NCBI GenBank assembly: GCA_903827945.1
Contig: CAIKKN010000029.1
Coordinates: 1 to 64,000 of the forward strand
Reading direction: 5' to 3'
DNA length: 64,000 nucleotides
From: an uncultured Actinomycetes bacterium
Lineage (GTDB): Bacteria > Actinomycetota > Actinomycetes > Nanopelagicales > Nanopelagicaceae
Shown: piece by piece, positions 29,766-39,098 of the stretch
Layout: each line of letters starts with the position of its first letter
Position numbering within the stretch: position 1 is the first letter of the stretch
Translations under genes and position numbers: made by a program
Notes under the pieces: model-generated
Told to the model about the DNA's origin: nothing
The model's input: only the letters and a program-made list of their open reading frames with translations
The model's database searches: none

Positions 29766-30935
29766 ATGGAGGCGCGCGCAGATCATCTCGCGTTCTACAT
29801 CCACATTCCTTACTGCGTAAAGCGTTGTGGGTACTGCGACTTTAATACTTACACCCCTGCCGAACTTCAGATTCAGTCTTCCCTTGAAGTTATTTCCAAT
29901 GACTATATTGATCTTCTCGTTCAGGAAATTACAAAATCTGCCGAGGTTTCTGAAGCAAAATTTGTGCCGAGTATATTTTTTGGGGGAGGAACCCCTACTT
30001 TGATGCAGCCATCAGACCTTGGTCGGGTAATTGCTGCAATCAAGAGCCACTACACGCTAACGGACGATTGTGAAATCACTATTGAAGCAAACCCTGACAC
30101 GGTTTCACTGGCAATGCTTTCCCAACTTCTTGAAGTTGGATTTAACCGTATTTCATTTGGAATGCAATCTGCCCTCCCACATGTTCTAGCTGTCTTAGAT
30201 AGAACGCATAATCCCGACAATGTTGAGAAAGCTGTACTCGCCGCTCGTTCTGCAGGATTTAAGGAAGTAAGTGTTGATCTTATTTATGGCACTCCTGGCG
30301 AATCGATGGAGGATTGGGAGCTAACTCTTGATACGGCGTTAGCCCTCCCTGTAACACATATCTCTGCGTACGCCTTAATTGTGGAGGATGGAACAAAACT
30401 TGCTGCACGTGTGAAGCGAGGGGAGATTGTTATTCCTGATGACGATGAAACTGCTGATAAATATATTCTCGCTGACAACAAATTTCGAAGTGCAGGTTTA
30501 GATTGGTATGAATTAAGTAATTGGAGCAAGCCTGGCTCTGAATGTAAACATAATCTTTTCTATTGGTATGGCGAAAATTGGTGGGGAGCTGGGCCAGGTG
30601 CGCATTCTCATATCAATGGTCGACGTTGGTGGAATGTAAAACATCCGGCAACCTATAAAGAGAAGATTCTTTCGACTGGCGATCCGACACAAGATAGTGA
30701 AATTCTCTCCGCGATAGAGAGGGAAGAAGAACGCTTGCTCCTTAATATTCGCCTTCCTCGCGGGATCCAACGCGCTTCTTTAAACGCAGAGCAATTGGCA
30801 AAACTCCTGCCATTCGTTGAAAGTGGACACTTGTCGAAGGAGCTTTGGGAGGCAGGACAGGTCACTCTTACGCAAAATGGCCGACTTTTAGCGGACAAGA
30901 TAGTCCGGGACGCTCTCACCGAGAGCCTGCTATAA
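29766..30935 (+). CDS. hemW: Radical SAM heme chaperone HemW
   Basis: 389 residues. The radical SAM cysteines are Cys17, Cys21 and Cys24 in YCVKRCGYCDF, with GGGTPT as the SAM-binding motif. The order next to lepA and hrcA, and the residues HIPYC in front of the cluster, favour HemW over coproporphyrinogen dehydrogenase HemN. HemW binds heme and delivers it to membrane cytochromes. It starts 3 bp after lepA, so they are coupled. Confidence 0.92.
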   Translation: MEARADHLAFYIHIPYCVKRCGYCDFNTYTPAELQIQSSLEVISNDYIDLLVQEITKSAEVSEAKFVPSIFFGGGTPTLMQPSDLGRVIAAIKSHYTLTDDCEITIEANPDTVSLAMLSQLLEVGFNRISFGMQSALPHVLAVLDRTHNPDNVEKAVLAARSAGFKEVSVDLIYGTPGESMEDWELTLDTALALPVTHISAYALIVEDGTKLAARVKRGEIVIPDDDETADKYILADNKFRSAGLDWYELSNWSKPGSECKHNLFYWYGENWWGAGPGAHSHINGRRWWNVKHPATYKEKILSTGDPTQDSEILSAIEREEERLLLNIRLPRGIQRASLNAEQLAKLLPFVESGHLSKELWEAGQVTLTQNGRLLADKIVRDALTESLL

Positions 30936-30941
30936 ACTTGT

Positions 30942-31649
30942 ATGACCATGCATGAGCGCCAACTTGAAGTCCTCCGGGCAATCGTTGAGGAGTACGTGTC
31001 GACTGAAGAACCGGTCGGTTCCAAGATCATTGCTGCGCGCCATCAATTAGGTGTCTCTCCAGCGACAATTAGAAATGATATGGCCGCTCTTGAAGAGCAA
31101 GGTTTAATTACGCAGCCGCACACGAGTGCTGGGCGCATCCCAACAAACACTGGGTACAGACTTTTCGTTGACAAGATTGAGGAAGTAAAGCCACTTTCCG
31201 TGCCAGAGCGACGAGCAATCGAAAACTTCCTTGTAAATTCTCATGATTTAGATGAGTTGCTCCAACGTACTGCTCGTTTATTAGCTCAACTCACAAATCA
31301 AGTGGCAATGATTCGCATGCCGCACGAAGACCGAGTTGTCGTCGCCGGAACAGCAAACTTGGCTTTATCTATTCATGACAATGCTTCGGCCTTGCATCCA
31401 ATTCTGGAATCACTTGAAGAACAAGTCGTACTGCTTAGACTTCTGTCGAGCGCAGAAGGTTTAATCAATGTGACGATTGGCGATGAGCAACGTGATCAAG
31501 GTTTACAGGCAACAAGCTCGGTAAGTATGGGATATGGACAAGGCGCAATCGGAGTTCTTGGGCCCACGCGAATGGATTACGCGAATTCAATGGCAGCAGT
31601 TCATGCCGTTGCACATTATGTAAGACGTTTTATTTCGGAAGGTAATTAA
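30942..31649 (+). CDS. hrcA: Heat-inducible repressor HrcA, internally shortened
   Basis: 235 residues, about 100 fewer than usual for actinobacterial HrcA. The N-terminal winged helix is intact ([38 protein letters not shown]), and the C-terminal part is clear ([49 protein letters not shown]). The sequence jumps from [14 protein letters not shown] straight to [10 protein letters not shown], so the inserted domain in the middle is missing. HrcA represses chaperone genes at CIRCE operators; none is seen in the window. Its stop overlaps the dnaJ ATG. Two start codons (30942, 30948) are possible. Confidence 0.88.
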   Translation: MTMHERQLEVLRAIVEEYVSTEEPVGSKIIAARHQLGVSPATIRNDMAALEEQGLITQPHTSAGRIPTNTGYRLFVDKIEEVKPLSVPERRAIENFLVNSHDLDELLQRTARLLAQLTNQVAMIRMPHEDRVVVAGTANLALSIHDNASALHPILESLEEQVVLLRLLSSAEGLINVTIGDEQRDQGLQATSSVSMGYGQGAIGVLGPTRMDYANSMAAVHAVAHYVRRFISEGN

Positions 31650-32773
31650 TGGCTGATCATTACAACGTACTAGGTGTCGATCGCGACGCTTCTTTTGACG
31701 ACATAAAGAAGGCCTATCGAAAACTAGCCCGTGAATACCATCCTGATGTAAATCCGGATCCCGAACATTCTGAAAAGTTCAAGGAAATTACAACTGCATA
31801 CGAAGTATTGAGTGATCCAGATAAGCGTCAGCGCTTTGATTTAGGCGGCGACCCATTTTCCCAAGGCGGATTTAACGGACAAAACTTCGGTTTTGGAGAC
31901 ATCATGGATGCCTTCTTCGGGGGATCAGGTGGCGGCGGAAGAGGTCCAAGACCACGTCTTCGAGCCGGACAGGATGCTCTCCTTCGCGTAGAAGTTTCTT
32001 TAGAAGAAGCTTGTTTTGGAACTGAACGTGAAATAAGTGTCGAGACTGCAGTTCTTTGTGAAGTCTGTGGCGGAACTGGTTGTGCGCACGGGGCCAAGCC
32101 AGCGACCTGCCAAATTTGTAAAGGCCGCGGAGAAGTTCAACAAGTTACGCGCTCTTTCATTGGCCAAGTGATGACAAGTCGTCCATGCAATAACTGCCAA
32201 GGTTTCGGCTCTGTAATTTCCAACCCATGCGCTGAATGTGCAGGAGATGGCCGCGTGCGTGCCAAGAGAAATATTTCCGTAAAAATTCCTGCTGGCGTTG
32301 AAAACGGCAATCGCATTCAGATGAGTGGACAAGGCGAGGTCGGCCCTGGAGGTGGACCAGCTGGAGATTTGTATATCGAAATTCTAGAACGTCACCATGA
32401 TTTCCTAGTGCGCGATGGAAATACCCTTCATGCATCAATATCAGTTCCATTCACATCGGCGGCTCTTGGCGGAGAAGTGGCCATCTCAACTCTTGATGGA
32501 GAGCAAAAAGTCGTTATTAAGCCTGGAACTCAAAGTGGTGGAACGGTGATCCTTAAAAACCTTGGTGTTACCCACCTTCGTGGTGGTGGCAGAGGTGATC
32601 TTGTAGTTCACGTAGATGTCACAACGCCTACCAAGATCAAGAAGGACGAAGAAGAACTCCTGCGAAAGTTAGCCTCCCTCAGAGGTGAGACCGGTGAGAC
32701 GGTGAGCGTCCATAAGCGCGATGAAAAAGAACACGGTTTCTTTGCGGGCTTTAGAGATGCGTTTGGCCGTTAA
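31649..32773 (+). CDS. dnaJ: Molecular chaperone DnaJ
   Basis: 374 residues. J domain with HPD at 31-33, short G/F-rich linker ([22 protein letters not shown]), four CxxCxGxG zinc repeats ([32 protein letters not shown]) and the C-terminal substrate-binding domains. Stimulates DnaK ATPase and delivers substrates. It sits behind hrcA as in other actinobacteria, where this copy is often called DnaJ2. It is coupled to hrcA and rsmE by TAATG overlaps. Confidence 0.97.
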   Translation: MADHYNVLGVDRDASFDDIKKAYRKLAREYHPDVNPDPEHSEKFKEITTAYEVLSDPDKRQRFDLGGDPFSQGGFNGQNFGFGDIMDAFFGGSGGGGRGPRPRLRAGQDALLRVEVSLEEACFGTEREISVETAVLCEVCGGTGCAHGAKPATCQICKGRGEVQQVTRSFIGQVMTSRPCNNCQGFGSVISNPCAECAGDGRVRAKRNISVKIPAGVENGNRIQMSGQGEVGPGGGPAGDLYIEILERHHDFLVRDGNTLHASISVPFTSAALGGEVAISTLDGEQKVVIKPGTQSGGTVILKNLGVTHLRGGGRGDLVVHVDVTTPTKIKKDEEELLRKLASLRGETGETVSVHKRDEKEHGFFAGFRDAFGR

Positions 32774-33471
32774 TGCTCTCGGTCTTTCTCGTACCTGAAA
32801 TAACTACCGCTGACACCTTGATGGTGGATGGTAGCGAGGCGCATCATGCAATAAAGGTAATGCGTTTAAATGTGGGTGAGGAAATAGTTGTCACCGACGG
32901 CGCTGGTCACTGGGCCCAAGGTTTAGTCAGTTCAGTGCATAAGAAGAGTTTTGAAATCTCCCTTTCACGTCGTGGTTTTGAAGAACCGCACGCTCCGGAG
33001 TTAATTGTGATTCAGGCTCTCACTAAATCCGATCGGATGCGCGAAACTATCGAGCTGCTTACTGTTGCAGGCGTTGATCGAATCATTCCTTGGAAAGCAG
33101 AACGTTCGATTGCTCAAGAAAAAGAAAATTTGATTGAGAAGTGGAAGGCAGTAGCAGAAGCGGCCTGTAAACAATCTAGGCGTCTTCGGTTTCCTATTAT
33201 TGAAAGCGCGCTCACAACAAATCAAATAGTGGAGCGATTTGGTGGAAAATTAATTGTCTTGCACGAGGCTGCCGCATCTAAGTTATCTGATCTTAAATTT
33301 GTTCAAACCGACCCGGTCGTAATTGTCGTAGGACCTGAAGGCGGCATTACCGAATCTGAACTTTCCCAACTTTCTGGCGAACAGGTGCGGTTGGGTCAAG
33401 AAGTATTGCGCTCAGCTCATGCCGGGTTTGCAGCGCTTTCGGCAGTTCAAGTCCTCATCAAGCGCTGGTAA
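32773..33471 (+). CDS. rsmE: 16S rRNA (uracil1498-N3)-methyltransferase
   Basis: 232 residues of the SPOUT methyltransferase RsmE. The N-terminal PUA-like part has VDGSEAHHAIKVMRL; the trefoil-knot SAM site is VIVVGPEGGITESEL and the C-terminal LRSAHAGFAAL. Methylates U1498 of 16S rRNA in the 30S subunit. It overlaps the dnaJ stop by one base. Standard place and size. Confidence 0.93.
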   Translation: MLSVFLVPEITTADTLMVDGSEAHHAIKVMRLNVGEEIVVTDGAGHWAQGLVSSVHKKSFEISLSRRGFEEPHAPELIVIQALTKSDRMRETIELLTVAGVDRIIPWKAERSIAQEKENLIEKWKAVAEAACKQSRRLRFPIIESALTTNQIVERFGGKLIVLHEAAASKLSDLKFVQTDPVVIVVGPEGGITESELSQLSGEQVRLGQEVLRSAHAGFAALSAVQVLIKRW

Positions 33472-33487
33472 TGGCTAGTATTTAAGT

Positions 33488-33820
33488 ATGTGCATCTTCT
33501 GCAAGATTGTGGCGAAGGAAATTCCTGCCGATATTGTTTTTGAAAGCATTGGCGTTCTTGCCTTCAATGACATCACTCCGCAGGCACCCACCCATGTTCT
33601 AGTGATTCCAAAATGGCATCATGAGACAGCTGCTGATTTAGCCGCCATGGCGCCAGCGACGCTTGCCGAACTCTTCACCGTCGCAGACCAGATTGCCAAA
33701 ACTCGTGATTTAGATGGCTATCGCCTCGCATTTAACACTGGTGAGAGCGCCGGGCAATCGGTTTTTCACGCTCATCTTCATCTACTTGGTGGGCGCCCAT
33801 TCGCTTGGCCACCCGGTTAA
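33488..33820 (+). CDS. HIT (histidine triad) family protein
   Basis: 110-residue HINT-like nucleotide-binding hydrolase. The catalytic His triad is in VFHAHLHLLGG (about 96-106) and the N-terminus MCIFCKIVAKEIPA bears the zinc-type cysteines. Members hydrolyse nucleoside phosphoramidates; the physiological substrate is open. It lies in the rsmE-HIT-phoH order common in actinobacteria. Confidence 0.92.
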   Translation: MCIFCKIVAKEIPADIVFESIGVLAFNDITPQAPTHVLVIPKWHHETAADLAAMAPATLAELFTVADQIAKTRDLDGYRLAFNTGESAGQSVFHAHLHLLGGRPFAWPPG

Positions 33821-33838
33821 AAGTAGTATTTAAGCCAT

Positions 33839-34834
33839 ATGGATCACCCTGCAGCGATTACCGTCCCAGTAGCCATTCCCATGGTTGCACTTGTTGGACC
33901 ACAAGATGCCTATTTGCGTGAGATTGAAAGTGCCTTTCCACTTATTTCTGTAACTGTTCGCGGAAATGAAATATTTGTTGGTGGCGATATCGAGCAATCT
34001 GAAAAATTTGTAAGTCTAGTTCGCGAGCTACTTGTGATTCTTCGCGCTGGGCAATCCCTTACTTCTGACTCAGTTCGTCAATCTTTAGCAATGATGACTC
34101 GAACTCCTGCCGATCATCCTGCTGAAGTTCTTTCTCTAAATATCTTGAGCAACCGTGGCAAGACAATTCGACCAAAGACTGCGAATCAGAAGAAGTATGT
34201 CGAAGCGATAACAGAGAACACAATTACTTTTGGCCTCGGACCAGCAGGAACAGGTAAGACATATCTTGCAATGGCAAAAGCAATTCAGGCTCTTCAAGCA
34301 AAAGAAGTGAATCGAATTATTTTGACTCGCCCAGCAGTTGAGGCAGGGGAGCGCCTTGGCTTTCTACCTGGAACCCTTCAAGAGAAGATTGATCCATATT
34401 TGCGTCCACTTTTTGACGCGCTCCACGACATGATTGATCAAGATTCAATTCCTCGCTTGATGGCATCTGGAATTATCGAGATCGCGCCACTTGCTTATAT
34501 GCGCGGTAGAACTTTAAACGACGCTTTTGTTATTTTAGATGAAGCACAGAACACATCGGCTGAACAGATGAAAATGTTTCTGACTCGCCTTGGCTTTGGC
34601 TCAAAAATGGTCATTACCGGCGATGTCACGCAGGTGGATTTGCCTCATGGGACTCAATCGGGCTTGAAGATTGTGCAGGAAATTCTCGAGGGTGTTGATG
34701 ATATTTGCTTTTTAACGTTGAGCGCGGAAGATGTTGTTCGCAATCGTCTTGTGGGTGACATTGTCACCGCATATGGCAATTGGGATGAAAAAGGGGCTGG
34801 AAACAATGGCCATAGAACTCTTAAACGAATCTAA
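33839..34834 (+). CDS. phoH: PhoH family ATPase
   Basis: 331 residues. Walker A GPAGTGKTYLAMA (about 138-150) and Walker B VILDEAQN (about 228-235) mark the PhoH ATPase/helicase core; an N-terminal KH-like region precedes it. The gene ends inside ybeY, which is characteristic of this pair, and a role in RNA metabolism or ribosome maturation with YbeY is inferred from that. Full length for the family. Confidence 0.92.
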   Translation: MDHPAAITVPVAIPMVALVGPQDAYLREIESAFPLISVTVRGNEIFVGGDIEQSEKFVSLVRELLVILRAGQSLTSDSVRQSLAMMTRTPADHPAEVLSLNILSNRGKTIRPKTANQKKYVEAITENTITFGLGPAGTGKTYLAMAKAIQALQAKEVNRIILTRPAVEAGERLGFLPGTLQEKIDPYLRPLFDALHDMIDQDSIPRLMASGIIEIAPLAYMRGRTLNDAFVILDEAQNTSAEQMKMFLTRLGFGSKMVITGDVTQVDLPHGTQSGLKIVQEILEGVDDICFLTLSAEDVVRNRLVGDIVTAYGNWDEKGAGNNGHRTLKRI

Positions 34835-35246
34835 GTCAGCATGTAATGAGGAGGCACTCGCCTCCGTCGCTGCATTTGCAATGGAAAAAATGGGTATTCA
34901 TCCAGAATCAGATTTATCAATAACTTTGGTTGATGAAAAACGTATTGAAGAGTTGCACATTCAATGGATGGATCTTCCAGGACCCACTGATGTTCTTTCA
35001 TTTCCGATGGATGAATTAAAACCCTTCTCCTCTGGGGATGGACCGGGCATTGTTGGAGATATCGTTTTATGTCCAGAGTTCGCTTTAAAGCAAGCAAAGG
35101 ATGGACTTGATGCAGAGTTAGCTCTGCTCACTGTTCATGGTGTCCTGCATTGTCTGGGATATGACCATGCCGAGAAAGAGGAAGAAACTGCAATGTTTGC
35201 GCTACAGGAAGAGTGCTTGAAGGAATGGCGGGCTTCACTCTCATGA
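34806..35246 (+). CDS. ybeY: Endoribonuclease YbeY, 16S rRNA maturation
   Basis: 146 residues. The zinc-binding HGVLHCLGYDH motif (about 112-122) is visible. YbeY acts in 16S 3' end maturation and 70S quality control. The ATG at 34806 lies in the last codons of phoH (29-bp overlap); an earlier in-frame start (34731) would give an unlikely N-terminal extension. The stop overlaps the next ATG (ATGA). Confidence 0.93.
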   Translation: MAIELLNESKSACNEEALASVAAFAMEKMGIHPESDLSITLVDEKRIEELHIQWMDLPGPTDVLSFPMDELKPFSSGDGPGIVGDIVLCPEFALKQAKDGLDAELALLTVHGVLHCLGYDHAEKEEETAMFALQEECLKEWRASLS

Positions 35247-36535
35247 CACCATTTGGCATATTTCTCATTGTTGTCCTCTTGCTCTTGGCCGGATTCCTTG
35301 CCGGAAGTGAGTCTGCGCTTAATTCAATTTCACGCGTTTGGGTCGATGACTTAGGGGAGCGCAAGCCAAAGCTTGCACAACGTCTGAGCAAGATTTTGGC
35401 TCAGCCATCAAAATATACGAATGTGATGCTCTTAGTTCGCAAGGCATGTGAATTAACTGCCACAGTTTTGGTAGCCGAATCGGTGATTACACCATCTGGA
35501 AATCATATTGCTCAGGTAACAATCACAATTGCGACGATGGTTGTGCTCTCTTATGTTGTTGTAGGTGTAGGTCCACGTACTTTGGGCAAGCAGAATGCTA
35601 TGAAATGGGCCCCTGCGGCGACGATTGCTGCAGATTTCTTGGCTCGAACTCTTGGGCCCCTCACGCGACTTTTGATTGCGATTGGAAATGCATTAACGCC
35701 TGGGCGTGGTTTTAAACAAGGCCCATTTACTTCAGAAGCTGAGCTGCGAGATCTTGTGGACCAAGCGCGTGAAAGCGGGCTAGTGGAAGAGTCTGAAAGA
35801 GAGATGATCCACTCTGTTTTTGATCTTGGAGAAACCTTAGTGAGAGAACTCATGGTTCCTCGAATTGATATGGTTTATATAGAAGGAAATAAGACTCTTC
35901 GTCAAGGACTTTCACTTGCACTTCGATCGGGTTTCACTCGCATTCCAGTGATTGATGAAAATCTTGACAACGTCATCGGTATTGCATATGTAAAAGATTT
36001 GGCTCGCCGAGTGCATGAAAATCGAGATGCAGAAAATACCGAAAACGTAGTGGAAATCATTAGGGCTGCAACTTTTGTACCCGAGACAAAGACTGCGGCG
36101 GAATTGCTCAAGGAGATGCAACGCGATCAGATTCACATGGCGGTTGTGATTGATGAGTATGGCGGTACTGCTGGTTTGATTACCATCGAAGATATTCTTG
36201 AAGAAATTGTCGGAGAAATTGCCGATGAATACGACAATGAGGATGCTGAAGCTGAATGGCTTGATGCGAACACAGTCCGAGTTTCTGCTCGTCTTCACGT
36301 GGAAGATTTCGAAGAATTGGCCGATATAAAGATTTCAGCGCAGGAGCGAGAAGATGTGGATTCAGTGGGCGGCTTGATTGCTAAGACACTTGGAAGGGTT
36401 CCAATCCCTGGAAGTTCAATTGTTGTGGCTGGCTGGAAATTTACTGCCGAACGTCCAGTTGGACGCCGACATCGCATCGGGACGGTATTGGCTGTGCGTG
36501 TAACTGAAGAAGTTACTCAAGAATCACACCTTTAA
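35243..36535 (+). CDS. CNNM/CorC-type (hemolysin-family) membrane protein
   Basis: 430 residues. An N-terminal CNNM/DUF21 domain with about three or four hydrophobic helices (TPFGIFLIVVLLLLAGFLAGSESA), then a pair of CBS domains (about 205-330, with RELMVPRIDMV and VVIDEYGGTAGLITIEDILEEIVGEI), and a C-terminal CorC_HlyC domain. Family members transport or regulate magnesium or other divalent ions; older annotations say hemolysin. The ATG at 35243 is coupled to ybeY. The GTPase gene era, which often follows this gene in actinobacteria, is not here. Confidence 0.88.
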   Translation: MTPFGIFLIVVLLLLAGFLAGSESALNSISRVWVDDLGERKPKLAQRLSKILAQPSKYTNVMLLVRKACELTATVLVAESVITPSGNHIAQVTITIATMVVLSYVVVGVGPRTLGKQNAMKWAPAATIAADFLARTLGPLTRLLIAIGNALTPGRGFKQGPFTSEAELRDLVDQARESGLVEESEREMIHSVFDLGETLVRELMVPRIDMVYIEGNKTLRQGLSLALRSGFTRIPVIDENLDNVIGIAYVKDLARRVHENRDAENTENVVEIIRAATFVPETKTAAELLKEMQRDQIHMAVVIDEYGGTAGLITIEDILEEIVGEIADEYDNEDAEAEWLDANTVRVSARLHVEDFEELADIKISAQEREDVDSVGGLIAKTLGRVPIPGSSIVVAGWKFTAERPVGRRHRIGTVLAVRVTEEVTQESHL

Positions 36536-36555
36536 AGAGAAGATAGACTCCGCTC

Positions 36556-37347
36556 ATGCGCATTGTTCGTTTTTCTGCCCTCACGGATGCCGGTTTTGGC
36601 ACCGACCCACACTATGGCGTTGTGAATGACAATGATCAAATTTTGGTTCTCAAGGGCGACCCGCTTTTCGCAGGAATAGTCCCAAGTGAAAGCAAAGTTG
36701 CACTCTCCGATGTACGTCTTCTTGCGCCAGTTCTCCCGCGCAGCAAAGTCGTTTGCGTTGGAAAGAATTATGCCGATCATGCTGCGGAGATGAATTCTGC
36801 AGTTCCGGAAGAACCCATCATATTTTTAAAGCCAAACACATCTGTTGTTGGTCCAGATGATGTGATTCAGTGGCCGCGAATGAGTGAGCGCGTCGACCAT
36901 GAGGTTGAGCTGGCCATTGTTATTTCTCGTATTTGTAAAGACGTCCCAGAAGCTCGCGCCAGCGATGTCATATTCGGATACACCATTGCAAACGATGTTA
37001 CTGCCCGAGATTTGCAGACAAAAGATGGGCAATGGACCAGAGCAAAAAGCTTTGACACATTCTGCCCACTTGGGCCATGGATTGAAACAGATTTCATTCC
37101 TGGGACTCAAAAAATTGAAGCAAGAGTCAATGGGGAAGTAAAGCAATCCTCCACACTTGATCAGATGATTTTTAACGTACCGCGCATTATTAATTTTGTC
37201 TCCTCAGTTATGACACTCCTGCCAGGAGATGTCATCATCACGGGAACTCCCTCCGGAATCGGTCCAATGCCAGAAGGTGCTGAAGTCTCTGTTTCTATTG
37301 AAGGACTCGGCACATTAACGAATAAGGTCAGCAATCGTGCCAAATAG
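36556..37347 (+). CDS. Fumarylacetoacetate hydrolase family protein
   Basis: 263 residues of the FAH superfamily. The core VVCVGKNYADHAAEM, ERVDHEVELAIVI (metal-binding acids) and TGTPSGIGPMPEG are characteristic. Members cleave or decarboxylate beta-keto acids such as acylpyruvates or oxaloacetate; the substrate is not predictable. Located between the CNNM gene and gltX, overlapping gltX by about 11 bp, so they are probably cotranscribed. Confidence 0.88.
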   Translation: MRIVRFSALTDAGFGTDPHYGVVNDNDQILVLKGDPLFAGIVPSESKVALSDVRLLAPVLPRSKVVCVGKNYADHAAEMNSAVPEEPIIFLKPNTSVVGPDDVIQWPRMSERVDHEVELAIVISRICKDVPEARASDVIFGYTIANDVTARDLQTKDGQWTRAKSFDTFCPLGPWIETDFIPGTQKIEARVNGEVKQSSTLDQMIFNVPRIINFVSSVMTLLPGDVIITGTPSGIGPMPEGAEVSVSIEGLGTLTNKVSNRAK

Positions 37348-38806
37348 CGCAGTAGATACCCGCCCAGTCCGCGTACGTTTTGCGCCATCTCCAACAGGTG
37401 ACTTACACGTAGGAAATATTAGAACGGCCCTATTTGATTGGGCATACGCGCGCCATACCGGCGGAACCTTCATATTCCGCATAGAAGATACCGATAAAGA
37501 TCGCGTGACTGACGAATATATTCAGGCAGCAATCGACACCCTTAAATGGTTGGGTCTTACTTGGGATGAGGGCCCTGAAGTTGGTGGCCCAAATGGCCCC
37601 TACCTGCAATCACAACGCATGGATATTTATGCCGATTGGGCAAAGAAGTTTCTCGATGATGGTTTTGCGTATCACTGCTATTGCAGCGCTGATGAACTTG
37701 AAGCGGTTCGCGAAGCGCAACGAAAAGCAAATGTTGCCCCCGGTTATAACGGCCACTGTCGATCTCTTTCAACGGAACAAATAGCAGCATTTGTGGCTGA
37801 CGGTCGCAAGCCGGTTGTTCGCATGAGGATGCCTGATGGATCTACGACATTCACTGATTTGATTCGTGGGGAAGTTACTTTTGATCACAACTTCGTTCCA
37901 GATTTTGTTCTTGTACGAGCTGATGGTTCACCGCTTTATACACTCGCCGTCGCGGTGGATGATGTCATGATGAAGGTGACACATGTACTTCGTGGCGAAG
38001 ACTTACTTTCTTCAACACCGCGCCAAATCCGCGTCTATCAAGCAATGGGTGTGGCTGAAGCAGATTACCCACTCTTTGCGCATCTTCCATTTGTTATGGG
38101 ACAAGACAATGCAAAGCTTTCCAAGCGAAATGGTGAAGTCTCTATTGCTTGGTATCGCGAGCGAGGATTCTTACCTGAAGCTATTTGTAATTACCTGGCA
38201 CTACTTGGTTGGTCGCCCGGGGAGGACCGAGAAGATGTTTCGATGAGCGAACTCACCGAGCTCTTCACCGTAGAGCGGGTGCATTCAAGTCCAGCGCGAT
38301 TTGATATGAAGAAATTGGAAGCTATCAATGGCGACAAAATTCGCGCGCTTTCACCGGATGAGTTCTTAAATCGCTCATTGCCATTCTTGAAGGAAGGCAA
38401 TGTAGTTACTGGAACTCCGGAAGAAATCGCACTTCTAAAGCGGGCCCTACCAATTATTCAAGAGCGCGTAGCAACGCTTGCAGAAGTTCCTGCCATGTTG
38501 AAATTCTTATTTGTGACCAACTTTGAAGTGGAAGCCGAGTCACTTTCCAAGATCAGCGATGCTGATTCTAAGAAGCTTCTTCAGGTTGCATATGAGCGGT
38601 TACAGTCCCTTTCGCAGTGGAACCACGAGGGAATTGAAGCCGTACTTCGCACGGCTCTCATTGAAGAAATGGGTCTTAAGCCTCGCATTGCATTTAGTGC
38701 GGTGCGAATTGCTGTAACTGGAAGCCATATTTCACCGCCACTATTTGAATCAATGGAGCTCCTTGGCCGAGAAAGCTCACTTTTACGCCTAAATAATTCG
38801 ATTTAG
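37337..38806 (+). CDS. gltX: Glutamyl-tRNA synthetase
   Basis: 489 residues. HVGN in PSPTGDLHVGNIRTAL (about 16-31) is the HIGH motif and KLSKRNG (about 259) the KMSKS motif. Charges tRNA-Glu with glutamate; in actinobacteria it also mischarges tRNA-Gln, later amidated by GatCAB. Both tRNA-Gln and tRNA-Glu lie directly downstream, within 50-170 bp. It starts with GTG inside the FAH gene end. Confidence 0.96.
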   Translation: MPNSAVDTRPVRVRFAPSPTGDLHVGNIRTALFDWAYARHTGGTFIFRIEDTDKDRVTDEYIQAAIDTLKWLGLTWDEGPEVGGPNGPYLQSQRMDIYADWAKKFLDDGFAYHCYCSADELEAVREAQRKANVAPGYNGHCRSLSTEQIAAFVADGRKPVVRMRMPDGSTTFTDLIRGEVTFDHNFVPDFVLVRADGSPLYTLAVAVDDVMMKVTHVLRGEDLLSSTPRQIRVYQAMGVAEADYPLFAHLPFVMGQDNAKLSKRNGEVSIAWYRERGFLPEAICNYLALLGWSPGEDREDVSMSELTELFTVERVHSSPARFDMKKLEAINGDKIRALSPDEFLNRSLPFLKEGNVVTGTPEEIALLKRALPIIQERVATLAEVPAMLKFLFVTNFEVEAESLSKISDADSKKLLQVAYERLQSLSQWNHEGIEAVLRTALIEEMGLKPRIAFSAVRIAVTGSHISPPLFESMELLGRESSLLRLNNSI

Positions 38807-38854
38807 TAGGGAAGGCCTTCACAAGGTATTCTTTGCCAGCCGAAATTGAAGTAA

Positions 38855-38926
38855 TGGGGTATGGGGTAATTGGCAGCCCTGCTGATTCTGGTTCAGCCTG
38901 TCTAGGTTCGAGTCCTGGTACCCCAG
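38855..38926 (+). tRNA. tRNA-Gln (anticodon CTG)
   Basis: Full cloverleaf of 72 nt: acceptor TGGGGTA with TACCCCA and discriminator G, anticodon stem GCTGA/TCAGC with loop TTCTGGT giving CTG, T arm CTAGG-TTCGAGT-CCTGG. CCA is not encoded. Reads CAG. Confidence 0.96.
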
Positions 38927-38973
38927 CGATAAATCCAGAAATGGATTGATCAAAAAGAAAGAAAACGTACTAG

Positions 38974-39049
38974 GGCCCCGTCGTCTAGCGGCCTAGGACT
39001 CTGGCTTCTCAAGTCAGCTACGAGGGTTCGAATCCCTTCGGGGCTACCA
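38974..39049 (+). tRNA. tRNA-Glu (anticodon CTC)
   Basis: Cloverleaf with acceptor GGCCCCG pairing CGGGGCT (a G-U first pair, as usual in actinobacterial tRNA-Glu), anticodon stem CTGGC/GTCAG with loop TTCTCAA giving CTC, T arm GAGGG-TTCGAAT-CCCTT. The 3' CCA is encoded (39047-39049). Reads GAG. Confidence 0.96.
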
Positions 39050-39069
39050 GTAATGGTAAAGAACAGCTG

Positions 39070-39098
39070 CGCACTATAAAAAGTGCGTAGCCTTTTTT
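39070..39098 (+). terminator. Terminator of the tRNA-Gln/tRNA-Glu unit
   Basis: CGCACT, loop ATAAAA, AGTGCG, followed 6 bp later by TTTTTT. It lies 20 bp behind tRNA-Glu; the T run overlaps the ndgR stop on the other strand. It has no T tract for the minus strand. Confidence 0.75.

Noticed and set aside
34731-35246. Longer ybeY start at 34731
   Set aside because: It would add 25 hydrophobic residues encoded within phoH in another frame; ATG 34806 gives the normal YbeY N-terminus.
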